From assembly GCA_964428895.1 (NCBI GenBank), contig CAYRZU010000030.1, positions 1 through 36,784 on the forward strand: a stretch of 36,784 bases of DNA. Direction: 5' to 3'. Source of the stretch: HyVt-337 sp964428895. GTDB taxonomy: Bacteria; Planctomycetota; Phycisphaerae; SM23-33. The notes below the pieces were generated by a model. It worked only from the letters and a program-made list of their open reading frames with translations. It made no database searches and had not been told where the DNA came from. Positions 22,206 through 30,168 of the stretch are shown here, piece after piece (position 1 is the first letter of the stretch; the number at the start of each line of letters is the position of its first letter). The translations under genes were made by a program, and so were the position numbers.

Positions 22206-24533
22206 ATGTGGCCGTTCAAACGTAAAATCCGACAGCGCCGCCTCGAAGTGCGCAAGAACATCCAGACCGCCACCGGTCCGGGGTGGTGGGTCCGGTTCCG
22301 CACGTCGGTGGGCGTCGTTCCGCTGCTATTGGCGTGGGTGTTCTTCATTGGCGCGCTGTTGTTGGATGCCTGGCCGCTCGATCCGATGACGTATCGGGTG
22401 GGTCAATTCGTGCCGGACAACGTGTACGCCCGTGTGGCCTTTGATTTTCGTCCGTCGGAGATGGTTCGTCAGGACCGCGAGAACGCCAGACGCTCGGCCC
22501 CGGCGGTGTTTCGGCTGAACGAAGCATTGCTGGGTGAGGTGATGGATGTTCTGTTGGCGGCGCCGGGCCAGGCCGAAGCCACCGAGGCTTCCGCGGCCGA
22601 TGAAGACGCCTTGATCGCGGGGCTGATTACGCCCGAGCGCGCTGAGGTGTGGAAGGCCCTGACGGCGCCGGACCAACGGGCCAAATACGAGCAGGATATT
22701 GAGGATGTGCGTCTGGGCCTGATGGATCTGATTGTTGTCAGCCCGCTGGCCCGAAACTCCGAGTTGGACCGCCAGGGCGTGCGGGGGTTTGAGCTGCACA
22801 TCGAAGGCCGCGAACCAATTCGGTCCGTGGAGCAGTTGATCGGGCTGGACAAGGCCGAATTCTTGGCCAAACGTCTGGCTGAGGTGACCGATCACCTCGA
22901 TGGGGCCATTCGCCCGGATGTGTTGCGATTCCTGACCGCTCAACTAACGGCCCAGCCGCTCTACGTGAAGGATGTCGAGGCCAGCCAGGCCGAAGTCGAC
23001 GCCGCTCTGGGCGCCGTCGACGCTCGCCCTCCGCGGCGCTACGGTGAAGGGGCGCTGCTCGTGCCGCGTACGCTCAGCCAGCCGGAAGAGGATCGGCGAG
23101 GCCTGACCCGCGAGGAGCATGAACTCCTCGTGGCCGAGAACGCCCAATACGCCCAGACTCAGCGCTTGAACCGGCGGTGGCAACTGGTGTTCCGCGGGCT
23201 GAGCCGGGCGGCCGTGCTGATGGGTCTGACCTTGGTGATGGGCATTTACGTTCACCGGTATCGGCCGCGCGTCATCATCAATCGGTGGCGCACCTTGGCC
23301 ATGGTGGGCTTGTTCCTGGCCATGTTGGCCGCCAGCAAGACGATGGTGTTCGGGCTTGACTGGAACCCGTGCTCGACGGTCCTGCCGCTGCTAACAGTGA
23401 CGATCATCCTGATCATTGCTTACGATCAACGATTCGCCATGGTTATGGGCTTCTTCCTGGCGATCTTGATCGTGCTGCAATTGCGGGCCAGCATGGCGAC
23501 GTTCGTCATGTTGGCTACGGCCGTGACGGCCAGTTCCCTGATGCTCCACGAGATTCGCTCCCGGAGTCGCCTCCTGGAAGTGACCGCCATGGTGGCGGGC
23601 CTGGTATTCCTGGTGGCGTTCGCCCTGGGTATTGCCGGCGGCGTCCCGTTGGGCTTCGTTCGGTTCGACGCCTTCTGGGCCGCCGGCATGGCTTTGGGAG
23701 TGGGATTGGTCATGCAGGCGATCCTGCCGGTCATTGAACGCGTCTTCCGCATCGTGACCAGTATGACCTTGCTGGAATGGTGCGACGCGTCCAAGCCCCT
23801 GCTGAAGCGACTGGCCATGGAAGCGCCCGGCACGTACAACCACTCGCTGCAACTGGGCACCATGTGCGAGACGGCCGCCGAAGCCATTGGCGCCCGAGGC
23901 CTGCTGGCGCGCGTGGGGGCCTATTACCACGACATCGGCAAGATCAACAAGCCCCGCTACTTCATCGAGAATCGCGCCGACTCGGGCAACCTGCACGACG
24001 GGCTCAGCCCGGAGATGAGCATGCTGGTCATTGCCGGTCACGTCAAAGACGGCGTGGAAATGGCCCGGGAGTACGGCCTGCCCAACATGCTTCACGAGTT
24101 CATCGCGACCCATCATGGCACCACGGTGGTTCAATACTTCTACCACGCCGCCACCGAGCAGCGCCGCAACGGAGACGACCCGGCCCCCGCCGAGAGCCAG
24201 TTCCGCTACCCCGGCCCCAAGCCGTATTCCAAGGAGGCGGGCATTCTCATGCTGGCCGACGCGTCGGAATCGTCGGTGCGAGCCATGGCCGACCCCACGC
24301 CCGGGCGGATTGAGACGCAGGTGGCCACCATGGTTAACCGTCGGCTGATGGATGGGCAGCTGGATGAGTGTGACCTGACGCTTCGTGAGGTGCACACCAT
24401 TGAGGAATCCCTCGTGAAGAGCCTGTGCGCCGTCTACCATTCGCGGATCGCGTATCCCAAGCCCGCGGACGAACGCCAGGCCGCGCCGTCGGAGGAAACC
24501 GGTCCCGCCGAGGCCGATGCCGCAGCCAGCTAG
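22206..24533 (+). CDS. 7TM-HD family phosphohydrolase (PgpH/YqfF-like)
   Basis: 775 aa. Layout: N-terminal membrane helix (about 38-58), a large extracytoplasmic 7TMR-HDED-type domain (about 70-330), a block of seven hydrophobic helices (about 335-505), then a cytoplasmic HD domain. HD ligands are visible: His546 in YNHSLQLGT, His575-Asp576 in YYHDIGKINKPRYF, and later His residues in VIAGHVKDG and ATHHGTT. Listeria PgpH hydrolyses cyclic di-AMP; that is the most likely activity, but no diadenylate cyclase is in the window. It overlaps the stop codon of the convergent GT87 gene (shared CTAG). Confidence 0.9.
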   Translation: MWPFKRKIRQRRLEVRKNIQTATGPGWWVRFRTSVGVVPLLLAWVFFIGALLLDAWPLDPMTYRVGQFVPDNVYARVAFDFRPSEMVRQDRENARRSAPAVFRLNEALLGEVMDVLLAAPGQAEATEASAADEDALIAGLITPERAEVWKALTAPDQRAKYEQDIEDVRLGLMDLIVVSPLARNSELDRQGVRGFELHIEGREPIRSVEQLIGLDKAEFLAKRLAEVTDHLDGAIRPDVLRFLTAQLTAQPLYVKDVEASQAEVDAALGAVDARPPRRYGEGALLVPRTLSQPEEDRRGLTREEHELLVAENAQYAQTQRLNRRWQLVFRGLSRAAVLMGLTLVMGIYVHRYRPRVIINRWRTLAMVGLFLAMLAASKTMVFGLDWNPCSTVLPLLTVTIILIIAYDQRFAMVMGFFLAILIVLQLRASMATFVMLATAVTASSLMLHEIRSRSRLLEVTAMVAGLVFLVAFALGIAGGVPLGFVRFDAFWAAGMALGVGLVMQAILPVIERVFRIVTSMTLLEWCDASKPLLKRLAMEAPGTYNHSLQLGTMCETAAEAIGARGLLARVGAYYHDIGKINKPRYFIENRADSGNLHDGLSPEMSMLVIAGHVKDGVEMAREYGLPNMLHEFIATHHGTTVVQYFYHAATEQRRNGDDPAPAESQFRYPGPKPYSKEAGILMLADASESSVRAMADPTPGRIETQVATMVNRRLMDGQLDECDLTLREVHTIEESLVKSLCAVYHSRIAYPKPADERQAAPSEETGPAEADAAAS

Positions 24534-26032
24534 GGCGATGACGGGGGATACAGCTTCTGACGGCTCAGGGCGTAGGGGTTGGGCCCTTGCCGAAGCGCCC
24601 GCGCCAAAATCACCGACGTGATCAGCAGGATCACGAACGTCCAGAATTGAGGGCCATACGCGTCCGCCAGGTCCGACCACAGCTCCCCGAGGGTCAACCC
24701 CTTGGTCCCCAACGTGAACTTGCCGAAGGCATCGTCGTCGCCGATCAGTTTCGCGTAGGCCTTGAATAGGTCCGAGGCGGTCAGCCAGGTGATTAATCCG
24801 GCGCCGATCATCAGCCACAGACAGCAGGCGCGTTTGGTCCGCTGTAAGAGGCCGAACGCGATCGCTTGCCAGATGCCCACCGTCGCCAGCAGCAGCACCG
24901 CCGCATGGTGGTTCCACGTCCGCTGGTTCAGCAGCATCATGCCCAATGCGATCAGTCCGTAGTGGAGCAGCCGTCGGCCGTCCGTGCGGTCGAGCTTGCG
25001 CCAGCCGATCCCCCAACCAATGGCGCCCACGATGACGATCTGGCCCAGGCGGAGCAGCCACTTGACCGTCGCCGGGGATAACGCCACCAGCGTCACGTGC
25101 CCGCTCATCGGCTGCGTGCCGTAGACGGCGTAGTCGTCGGGGTTGTAGAACGCGTCGCCCCCGGCGCCGTCCAGGAACAGGCGGCTGACCACGCCCGAGA
25201 GGGATTGGTTGATGTGGATCGGATACCACGCGCCGTCGACCGTGTTGGCCAGGATCAGGTTCTGCATCCACGAGCCGGTCAGGACGGCGAACCGGTCGGC
25301 CCCCAACGCGAACAACGGAATCGCCCCCACACAGATCAGCCCGCCGACGGCGGTGGCCAGCACCAATCGCCAATTGCGCTGGTATAGCCAGTACAGCACG
25401 AATAGCGCCGGCGTCATCTTCAGGCAAATCGCCAGCGCCAACGCCGCCCCGGCCGGGATGTCCCATCCTCGTCGGTACAGCCACAGGTGCAGGACGATCA
25501 GGAACAGCACGAAGATGTTGGTGTTCCCGTGCTGGATGTCGGCCAGGATGCTCAGGTAGGCCCAGGCGAACCCCAGCGCCAACACCCAGTCGCAGATGCG
25601 TTGGCCATGGTGGGCGGCCAGGCGGGCCACCATCAGCAGGCAGGCGATGATGGCGGCGACCTTGGCCAGATTGATCGCCAGGCTCATCGTCAGCATGGGC
25701 AGCTTGGCCAACGGCGTCAGCAGAATGACCACGAAGGGCATGTTCGGGTGGAGGCGGTGTGGGCCCTCGGTGGCGTAGATATCTTCCCCGGACCAGAACG
25801 GCTCAACTGCGCGGCGCCAGCGTTCGATGGCGCCCTTGTGGGCGGCGGGGTTCTCCTCCAGTCGTCCGGCCAGGCTGAAGTGGTATTGGAGCACTGGCGC
25901 AACCAGGGCCGCCGCGATCAGAATGTAGATCGCGATGCGCAAGCGACGAACCAGGTGCCGGCCCTTGTGGTCGTCCGGCAGGGGGCTGCAAAAGGGCAGT
26001 CGCGAAGTCGCGTTGGTCGGGGCCGATGTCAT
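24530..26032 (-). CDS. Polyprenyl-phosphate-dependent membrane glycosyltransferase, GT87/DUF2029-type
   Basis: 500 aa from the ATG at 26032; upstream codons in the open frame overlap the previous gene and are rejected. About ten hydrophobic helices start at residue 35. Periplasmic loop features typical of GT87 mannosyl- or arabinosyl-type transferases: an acidic SGEDIYATEG just after the first helix, HPNMPFVVILLTPLAKLP, the QHGNTNIFVLFLIVLHLWLYRRG segment, and AICLKMTPALFVLYWLYQRNW. The sugar and acceptor are unknown. It is the last of three genes with the AlgJ- and AlgI-like genes, so it probably builds the glycan that they acetylate. Confidence 0.85.
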   Translation of the reverse strand: MTSAPTNATSRLPFCSPLPDDHKGRHLVRRLRIAIYILIAAALVAPVLQYHFSLAGRLEENPAAHKGAIERWRRAVEPFWSGEDIYATEGPHRLHPNMPFVVILLTPLAKLPMLTMSLAINLAKVAAIIACLLMVARLAAHHGQRICDWVLALGFAWAYLSILADIQHGNTNIFVLFLIVLHLWLYRRGWDIPAGAALALAICLKMTPALFVLYWLYQRNWRLVLATAVGGLICVGAIPLFALGADRFAVLTGSWMQNLILANTVDGAWYPIHINQSLSGVVSRLFLDGAGGDAFYNPDDYAVYGTQPMSGHVTLVALSPATVKWLLRLGQIVIVGAIGWGIGWRKLDRTDGRRLLHYGLIALGMMLLNQRTWNHHAAVLLLATVGIWQAIAFGLLQRTKRACCLWLMIGAGLITWLTASDLFKAYAKLIGDDDAFGKFTLGTKGLTLGELWSDLADAYGPQFWTFVILLITSVILARALRQGPNPYALSRQKLYPPSSP

Positions 26033-26051
26033 GGCGATCAGTCTGGGGGTT

Positions 26052-27236
26052 CTACGGGTGCGAATCAACCTTTGGGTGGGCGGGCATTCCCTGTGGCGGC
26101 TTGCGAACGGATCGCTCCACACGTTGTTCGATGACGACGTCCGGCTGTTCCTGGGCCACGATGGCCTCAAGCTGTTGGAAGGTCGGGTACGTCCAGATGA
26201 ACACGGTGCGGCCGAAGTGCTCGGCCAGCCGGTACAGGTACGGGGTGTCGACGAACGAATCGTGGAACACGATCAGCGTGCCGGTTTGGCCGGGCGTTTC
26301 CAAGGCGAAGGGCTCTGCCATCCAACCGGCCGGCCACTCGACCGAATCAGGCAGGGAGAACGCCCCCTTGGCGGCGCGGTCGGGCTGGATCGGCTCGAAG
26401 CCTTCGGTGGCTTCGGTCTCGGCGCCCATGCCGAGCATGCGCACCAGGTCGGGGTCGTTGTCCACGGCCTCGACGGGCCGGAAGTCATCGAAGGCATGCG
26501 GCGCCAGATCGGCAAACCACGTCTGCAATCGCCGGCCGATGTGCTGGTAGGCCAGCATCGCCCCGCGCGGGTTCCAATGCGTGTCGCGGCGGAGGTAGAC
26601 CTGATGATTCTTGGCCGCAGCCAGCAAGGCCGGGCGCAGGTCGAGCAGGTCGGTCATGTCCGTGTGCTCGGCCAGATGGGCCGTCAGTTGGTCCAACTGG
26701 GTGGTGGCGCTTCGGGCCTGGCGAAGGTGCTCGGGCATGTATTGGCCGTAGACCGTCGCCTTGTTCGGTGCGAACACGAATAGGTACGCCACATCCCGGT
26801 CAGCCAGCCAGTTGCGCCGGACGACCAGCGATCGACCCCATTGATCCAGTTGCTCGTCGGTGAGGCGTTTGACGCCCAGGTAGTCTCGCAGCACGCCGTC
26901 TTCGGCGTAGAACAGCCATCGGTCCTGGCCGATAACGACCTTCTCGGATCGATACACCCGACACACGCGGTACTTCAGCCAGTTGTGGTGGCGGACCAGC
27001 CACGGCCGAAATGCGAAATGATCATCGAACCATTGTTGGAACTGATCGGGGTATTGCTTGATGGCGACGGCGTCCCACCGCCAAGTTGGCCGGGCGGCCA
27101 ACCGCCGGCGCTCATCGGCCGGTTCGGCCGAGCCCCAGCCGCAAACCGTCGCCACGAACGGCAAACCGATCACCACCACGAAGACGGCCGTGACCAAGGT
27201 GTTCTCGACGCGAGATGTCTGGTGAGGATCTGGCAT
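26052..27236 (-). CDS. AlgJ/AlgX-like SGNH-type acetyltransferase, membrane anchored
   Basis: 394 aa. One N-terminal helix (about 11-33) anchors a periplasmic domain. Seen: the characteristic FDDHFAFRPWLV, IGQDRWLFYAEDGVLRDY, DRDVAYLFVFAPNKATVYGQYMP, the Asp218-x-His220-Trp motif in RRDTHWNPRGA, and the Ser of HDSFVDTPYLYRL (Ser327), where AlgX/AlgJ proteins have GDSF. These residues form the Ser-His-Asp set that moves acetyl groups to the polysaccharide in the alginate-type systems. It starts 2 nt after the MBOAT gene's stop. Together they form a complete O-acetylation pair. Confidence 0.88.
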   Translation of the reverse strand: MPDPHQTSRVENTLVTAVFVVVIGLPFVATVCGWGSAEPADERRRLAARPTWRWDAVAIKQYPDQFQQWFDDHFAFRPWLVRHHNWLKYRVCRVYRSEKVVIGQDRWLFYAEDGVLRDYLGVKRLTDEQLDQWGRSLVVRRNWLADRDVAYLFVFAPNKATVYGQYMPEHLRQARSATTQLDQLTAHLAEHTDMTDLLDLRPALLAAAKNHQVYLRRDTHWNPRGAMLAYQHIGRRLQTWFADLAPHAFDDFRPVEAVDNDPDLVRMLGMGAETEATEGFEPIQPDRAAKGAFSLPDSVEWPAGWMAEPFALETPGQTGTLIVFHDSFVDTPYLYRLAEHFGRTVFIWTYPTFQQLEAIVAQEQPDVVIEQRVERSVRKPPQGMPAHPKVDSHP

Positions 27237-27238
27237 GT

Positions 27239-28771
27239 CTAGAATCGGTAGTAGATGAACGGATTGTAAGTGTCCGACGAGACGGCCATCACGCTAACCA
27301 GCAACACCACGCCCACGCCCACGCCTCGCAGGACATCCACAACCAGCCGCTCTCGCCTGGCGCCCGGGCCGCGGCGAGTCATCAAAGAGCGGCTGTGCAA
27401 CTGCTCCAGCACGGGCACGGTTGGCATGGCCAGTATCACGCCCGCAATCAGCGCGAACCACAAGTCGTTGGTCAGATAGGCCGCCGCTTCCGGGCCCACA
27501 CCGAACCCGGCGCCCAGACCCACCAAGGCCTGGAAGTAATCGCCCGCTTGGCTGAGCGTTTCGCAGCGGAATAGCACCCAGCCGCACAGAATGACCGCCA
27601 ACGCGTACGCGTGGCCCACCACACCGTGGCGGGCAAGGACCTTGCCCAGGCCCGCCCGTTCAATTACCAGGAACAGCCCGTGAGACAACCCCCACAGCAC
27701 GAACGGCCACGCCGCGCCGTGCCACAGGCCGCACAGGAAGAATACCGTTACCAGGTTAGCGTAGGTCCGCGCCCCCGACCGGCGATTGCCGCCCAGCGGA
27801 ATGTAAAGGTAGTCGCGGAACCACGTGCTCAGCGAGATGTGCCACCGCCGCCAGAAGTCCTGGATCGATCGCGCGATGTAGGGGTAGTTGAAGTTCTCGG
27901 GGAACTCAAAGCCCAGCATTCGACCCAGGCCGATGGCCATGTCGGAGTAGCCGGAGAAGTCGAAGAAGATCTGAAGCGTGTAAGCGACCAATCCCAGCCA
28001 CGCCAGCGGTGTGGTCAATTCCGACTGCGGCAGGGCGAAGATCTTGTCGGCCGCCAGGGCTACGGTGTTGGCGATCAGGACTTTTTTGCCCAGACCGATC
28101 GCGAAACGCCGGGCGCCCGACGCGAACTGGTCGAAGGACACCATGCGCTGGACCAGTTGGGCCCGCACCTGCCGGTACCGCACGATCGGACCGGCTACCA
28201 ACTGAGGAAACATGGTGACGTAGCAGGCGAAGTCGATCAGGTTCCGCGTGGCCCGGACCTGCCCGCGATACACGTCAATGGTGTAGCTCATGGACTGGAA
28301 CGTGTAGAAGCTGATCCCCAGGGGCAGGGCGATTCGACCGATGTTACCGGCCCAATCGGCTCCGAGGCCGAGCGATTGCAGGGCGCCCGCGGCGGCATCA
28401 ACGCCGAAGTTCACGTACTTGAAGTAGCACAGGAACGCCAGGTTCGAGCAGACTGAGAGCGTCAGCCCCAGTCGTTGGCTCCAACGGCGCTCGGCCCGCC
28501 GGCGAAGCTTCAGGATCGGCCTGCGACTGAAGCCCCCGGAGATGATCAACCCGCAGACGTAGTCGATCATCGTCGAGGCCAGGACAATCCAAACGAGGAA
28601 CTGTTCTCCCCAGAAATAGAAGACCAAGCTGACCAACAGAAGGAACAGGTTGGCGGCGCGCCGCCAGACGTTCGGCGCCCAGCCCAACCGGACCGGCAGG
28701 AACAGCACGTGGTAGACCACCAGGACCACGGGCAGGAACAGCAGCAAGAAGATAACGGAGCTGAAGACCAT
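27239..28771 (-). CDS. MBOAT-family O-acyltransferase (AlgI-like)
   Basis: 510 aa multi-pass protein. AlgI-type MBOAT proteins carry acetyl groups across the inner membrane for polysaccharide O-acetylation. Seen: the start MVFSSVIFLLLFLPVVLVVY, LASTMIDYVCGL, LPLGISFYTFQSMSYTIDVYR, FPQLVAGPIVRY, FFDFSGYSDMAIGLGRMLGF, NFNYPYIARSIQDFWRRWHISL, and the catalytic-His region FFLCGLWHGAAWPFVLWG. The C-terminus NPFIYYRF is the family's usual ending. It is first in the cassette; its ATG overlaps the region upstream of ybeY on the other strand, so a divergent promoter lies within about 130 nt. Confidence 0.93.
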   Translation of the reverse strand: MVFSSVIFLLLFLPVVLVVYHVLFLPVRLGWAPNVWRRAANLFLLLVSLVFYFWGEQFLVWIVLASTMIDYVCGLIISGGFSRRPILKLRRRAERRWSQRLGLTLSVCSNLAFLCYFKYVNFGVDAAAGALQSLGLGADWAGNIGRIALPLGISFYTFQSMSYTIDVYRGQVRATRNLIDFACYVTMFPQLVAGPIVRYRQVRAQLVQRMVSFDQFASGARRFAIGLGKKVLIANTVALAADKIFALPQSELTTPLAWLGLVAYTLQIFFDFSGYSDMAIGLGRMLGFEFPENFNYPYIARSIQDFWRRWHISLSTWFRDYLYIPLGGNRRSGARTYANLVTVFFLCGLWHGAAWPFVLWGLSHGLFLVIERAGLGKVLARHGVVGHAYALAVILCGWVLFRCETLSQAGDYFQALVGLGAGFGVGPEAAAYLTNDLWFALIAGVILAMPTVPVLEQLHSRSLMTRRGPGARRERLVVDVLRGVGVGVVLLVSVMAVSSDTYNPFIYYRF

Positions 28772-28898
28772 GTCGTTCGGGAGTTCTCGCGGACAGCCGC
28801 TGACGAATCGTGGCGGACAGTATAGCGATGGCGACCCGTCGACGCGACGGTCGGATTTGTCTGTGGTCGCTCGTTCGGCCAGGGGTTATCTTTCGGCC

Positions 28899-29396
28899 AT
28901 GGCCTCGGGTCGAACAACCAGCACCGCCCGCCGTCGGCCGCCAACGGTGGCGATTGCCTCAAGCCAGTCGGCCTTGCGCGTGCCGCGAAAGGCTCTGGCC
29001 GAGCTGGTCGCGTTTGTCGCTCGGGCCGAAGGCGTGCGCCTTGGGCACGTGGACCTGGCGGTGGTCGCCAACGATGAAATGGCTCGGCTGAACCGTCGCC
29101 ACATCGGCCACATCGGTCCGACCGACGTGCTGAGCTTCGATTTGTCCGATGACGGTGACGAGGCGGTGACGGCGCAGGTGATCGTTTGCGGCGAGGTGGC
29201 GGTCAAGGCCGGGCCCGCGCACGGGAATCGGCCGCAGCACGAGTTGATGCTCTACGTGATTCATGGCCTGCTCCATCTGTCCGGCTATGACGACAAGGCC
29301 GCTCGCGCTCGCGCGACCATGTACGTACGACAAGAAGAGCTGCTGGGGGGGTTCCTGGCGGGCCGGCGGCGCCGTCGACGCGCCGCTAGGCGGTGA
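28899..29396 (+). CDS. ybeY: Endoribonuclease YbeY (16S rRNA maturation)
   Basis: 165 aa from the ATG at 28899 with AGGGG upstream; the longer frame back to 28770 overlaps the divergent MBOAT start and is less likely. YbeY is a zinc RNase for 16S rRNA 3' end processing and ribosome quality control. Seen: VANDEMARLNRRHIGHIGPTDVLSFDLSD and the zinc site HGLLHLSGYDD, in which the first two His ligands are present but the third (normally His) is Asp. A short basic tail follows. Its usual neighbours phoH and pgpH lie 4.4 kb upstream. It overlaps the end of the convergent comF by 11 nt. Confidence 0.9.
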   Translation: MASGRTTSTARRRPPTVAIASSQSALRVPRKALAELVAFVARAEGVRLGHVDLAVVANDEMARLNRRHIGHIGPTDVLSFDLSDDGDEAVTAQVIVCGEVAVKAGPAHGNRPQHELMLYVIHGLLHLSGYDDKAARARATMYVRQEELLGGFLAGRRRRRRAARR

Positions 29397-30168
29397 CGCG
29401 GTCGGCGTAGGCGGTGGGGGATTCGGCCTTGGCCGCGACCGCCAGCGTGACCCGCAACGCGCCTCCGGCCAGCAGCACGTTGGCCGCCTCGTTGGCGGTG
29501 GCGCCGGTGGTGGTCACGTCATCGATCAGGAGGATCCTCGCCCCAGCCAGGCTGGTCTTGCTGGCCAGTCCAAATGCGCCGCGGACGTTTTCTATGCGTC
29601 GCGTGCGGCTGAGGCGTGTTTGCGGCGGGGTGTGACGGACGCGGACCAACTCGTCTCCGATCACGAGCCCCAGCGGCTTGGCGACGACTTCGGCCAACTG
29701 GCGGGAATGGTCGCGCCCGCGTGCCAAGCGCCGTAGCCAATGGGCGGGAATGGGCAGGGCCACGTCAAATGTCTCGTCCGCACATTCGGCGCGTACGGCC
29801 TGGGCCAGCAGTCGGCCCGTTCGCTGACGCAGCAAGTCTTGCCGGAGGTACTTCAGGTCCCGAATCGCCGCTCGCAGAGGGTGGGCGTACGGGCCGATCC
29901 GCACCACGCGATCGAATCGCGGCAGGGGGTCCGGACAGCCCGGGCAGCCTTCCTCATACCGGGGGATGTTGGGCCCCAGCGTGGACCCGCACCGGGGGCA
30001 GTAGGGCAGCGTGACCAGCTTCAGCAGGTCCAGGTTGCAGTGGTTGCACAGACCTTCGGTGGCCGCCCGGTCCTCGCCGCAGGCAGCGCAGAGCCCGGGC
30101 AAGAGCAGATCGGCCACATTGCGGGTCACGGCCGCGACGGCGCCAGCCACACGTCCCCGCCGAGCCAT
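29386..30168 (-). CDS. ComF-family phosphoribosyltransferase-like protein
   Basis: 260 aa. The N-terminal double zinc ribbon has four CxxC pairs (Cys27/30, 41/44, 57/60, 75/78), followed by IGPYAHPLRAAIRDLKYL and a type I phosphoribosyltransferase fold with RGRDHSRQLAEVVAK, RIENVRGAF and the PRPP loop LLIDDVTTTGAT (Asp216, Asp217). ComF works in natural DNA uptake, while relatives (GntX) have uncertain roles. No other competence genes are nearby. The start overlaps the HEAT protein's stop as TGATG, indicating coupling. Confidence 0.9.
   Translation of the reverse strand: MARRGRVAGAVAAVTRNVADLLLPGLCAACGEDRAATEGLCNHCNLDLLKLVTLPYCPRCGSTLGPNIPRYEEGCPGCPDPLPRFDRVVRIGPYAHPLRAAIRDLKYLRQDLLRQRTGRLLAQAVRAECADETFDVALPIPAHWLRRLARGRDHSRQLAEVVAKPLGLVIGDELVRVRHTPPQTRLSRTRRIENVRGAFGLASKTSLAGARILLIDDVTTTGATANEAANVLLAGGALRVTLAVAAKAESPTAYADRVTA

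Noticed and set aside
23391..25484. 697-codon open frame on minus spanning pgpH and GT87
   Set aside because: Antisense to pgpH and out of frame with GT87; Arg/Gly/His-rich product, no start site, no domain.
28770..28898. N-terminal extension of ybeY
   Set aside because: It overlaps the divergent MBOAT start and has no homologous look; the ATG at 28899 fits YbeY length.
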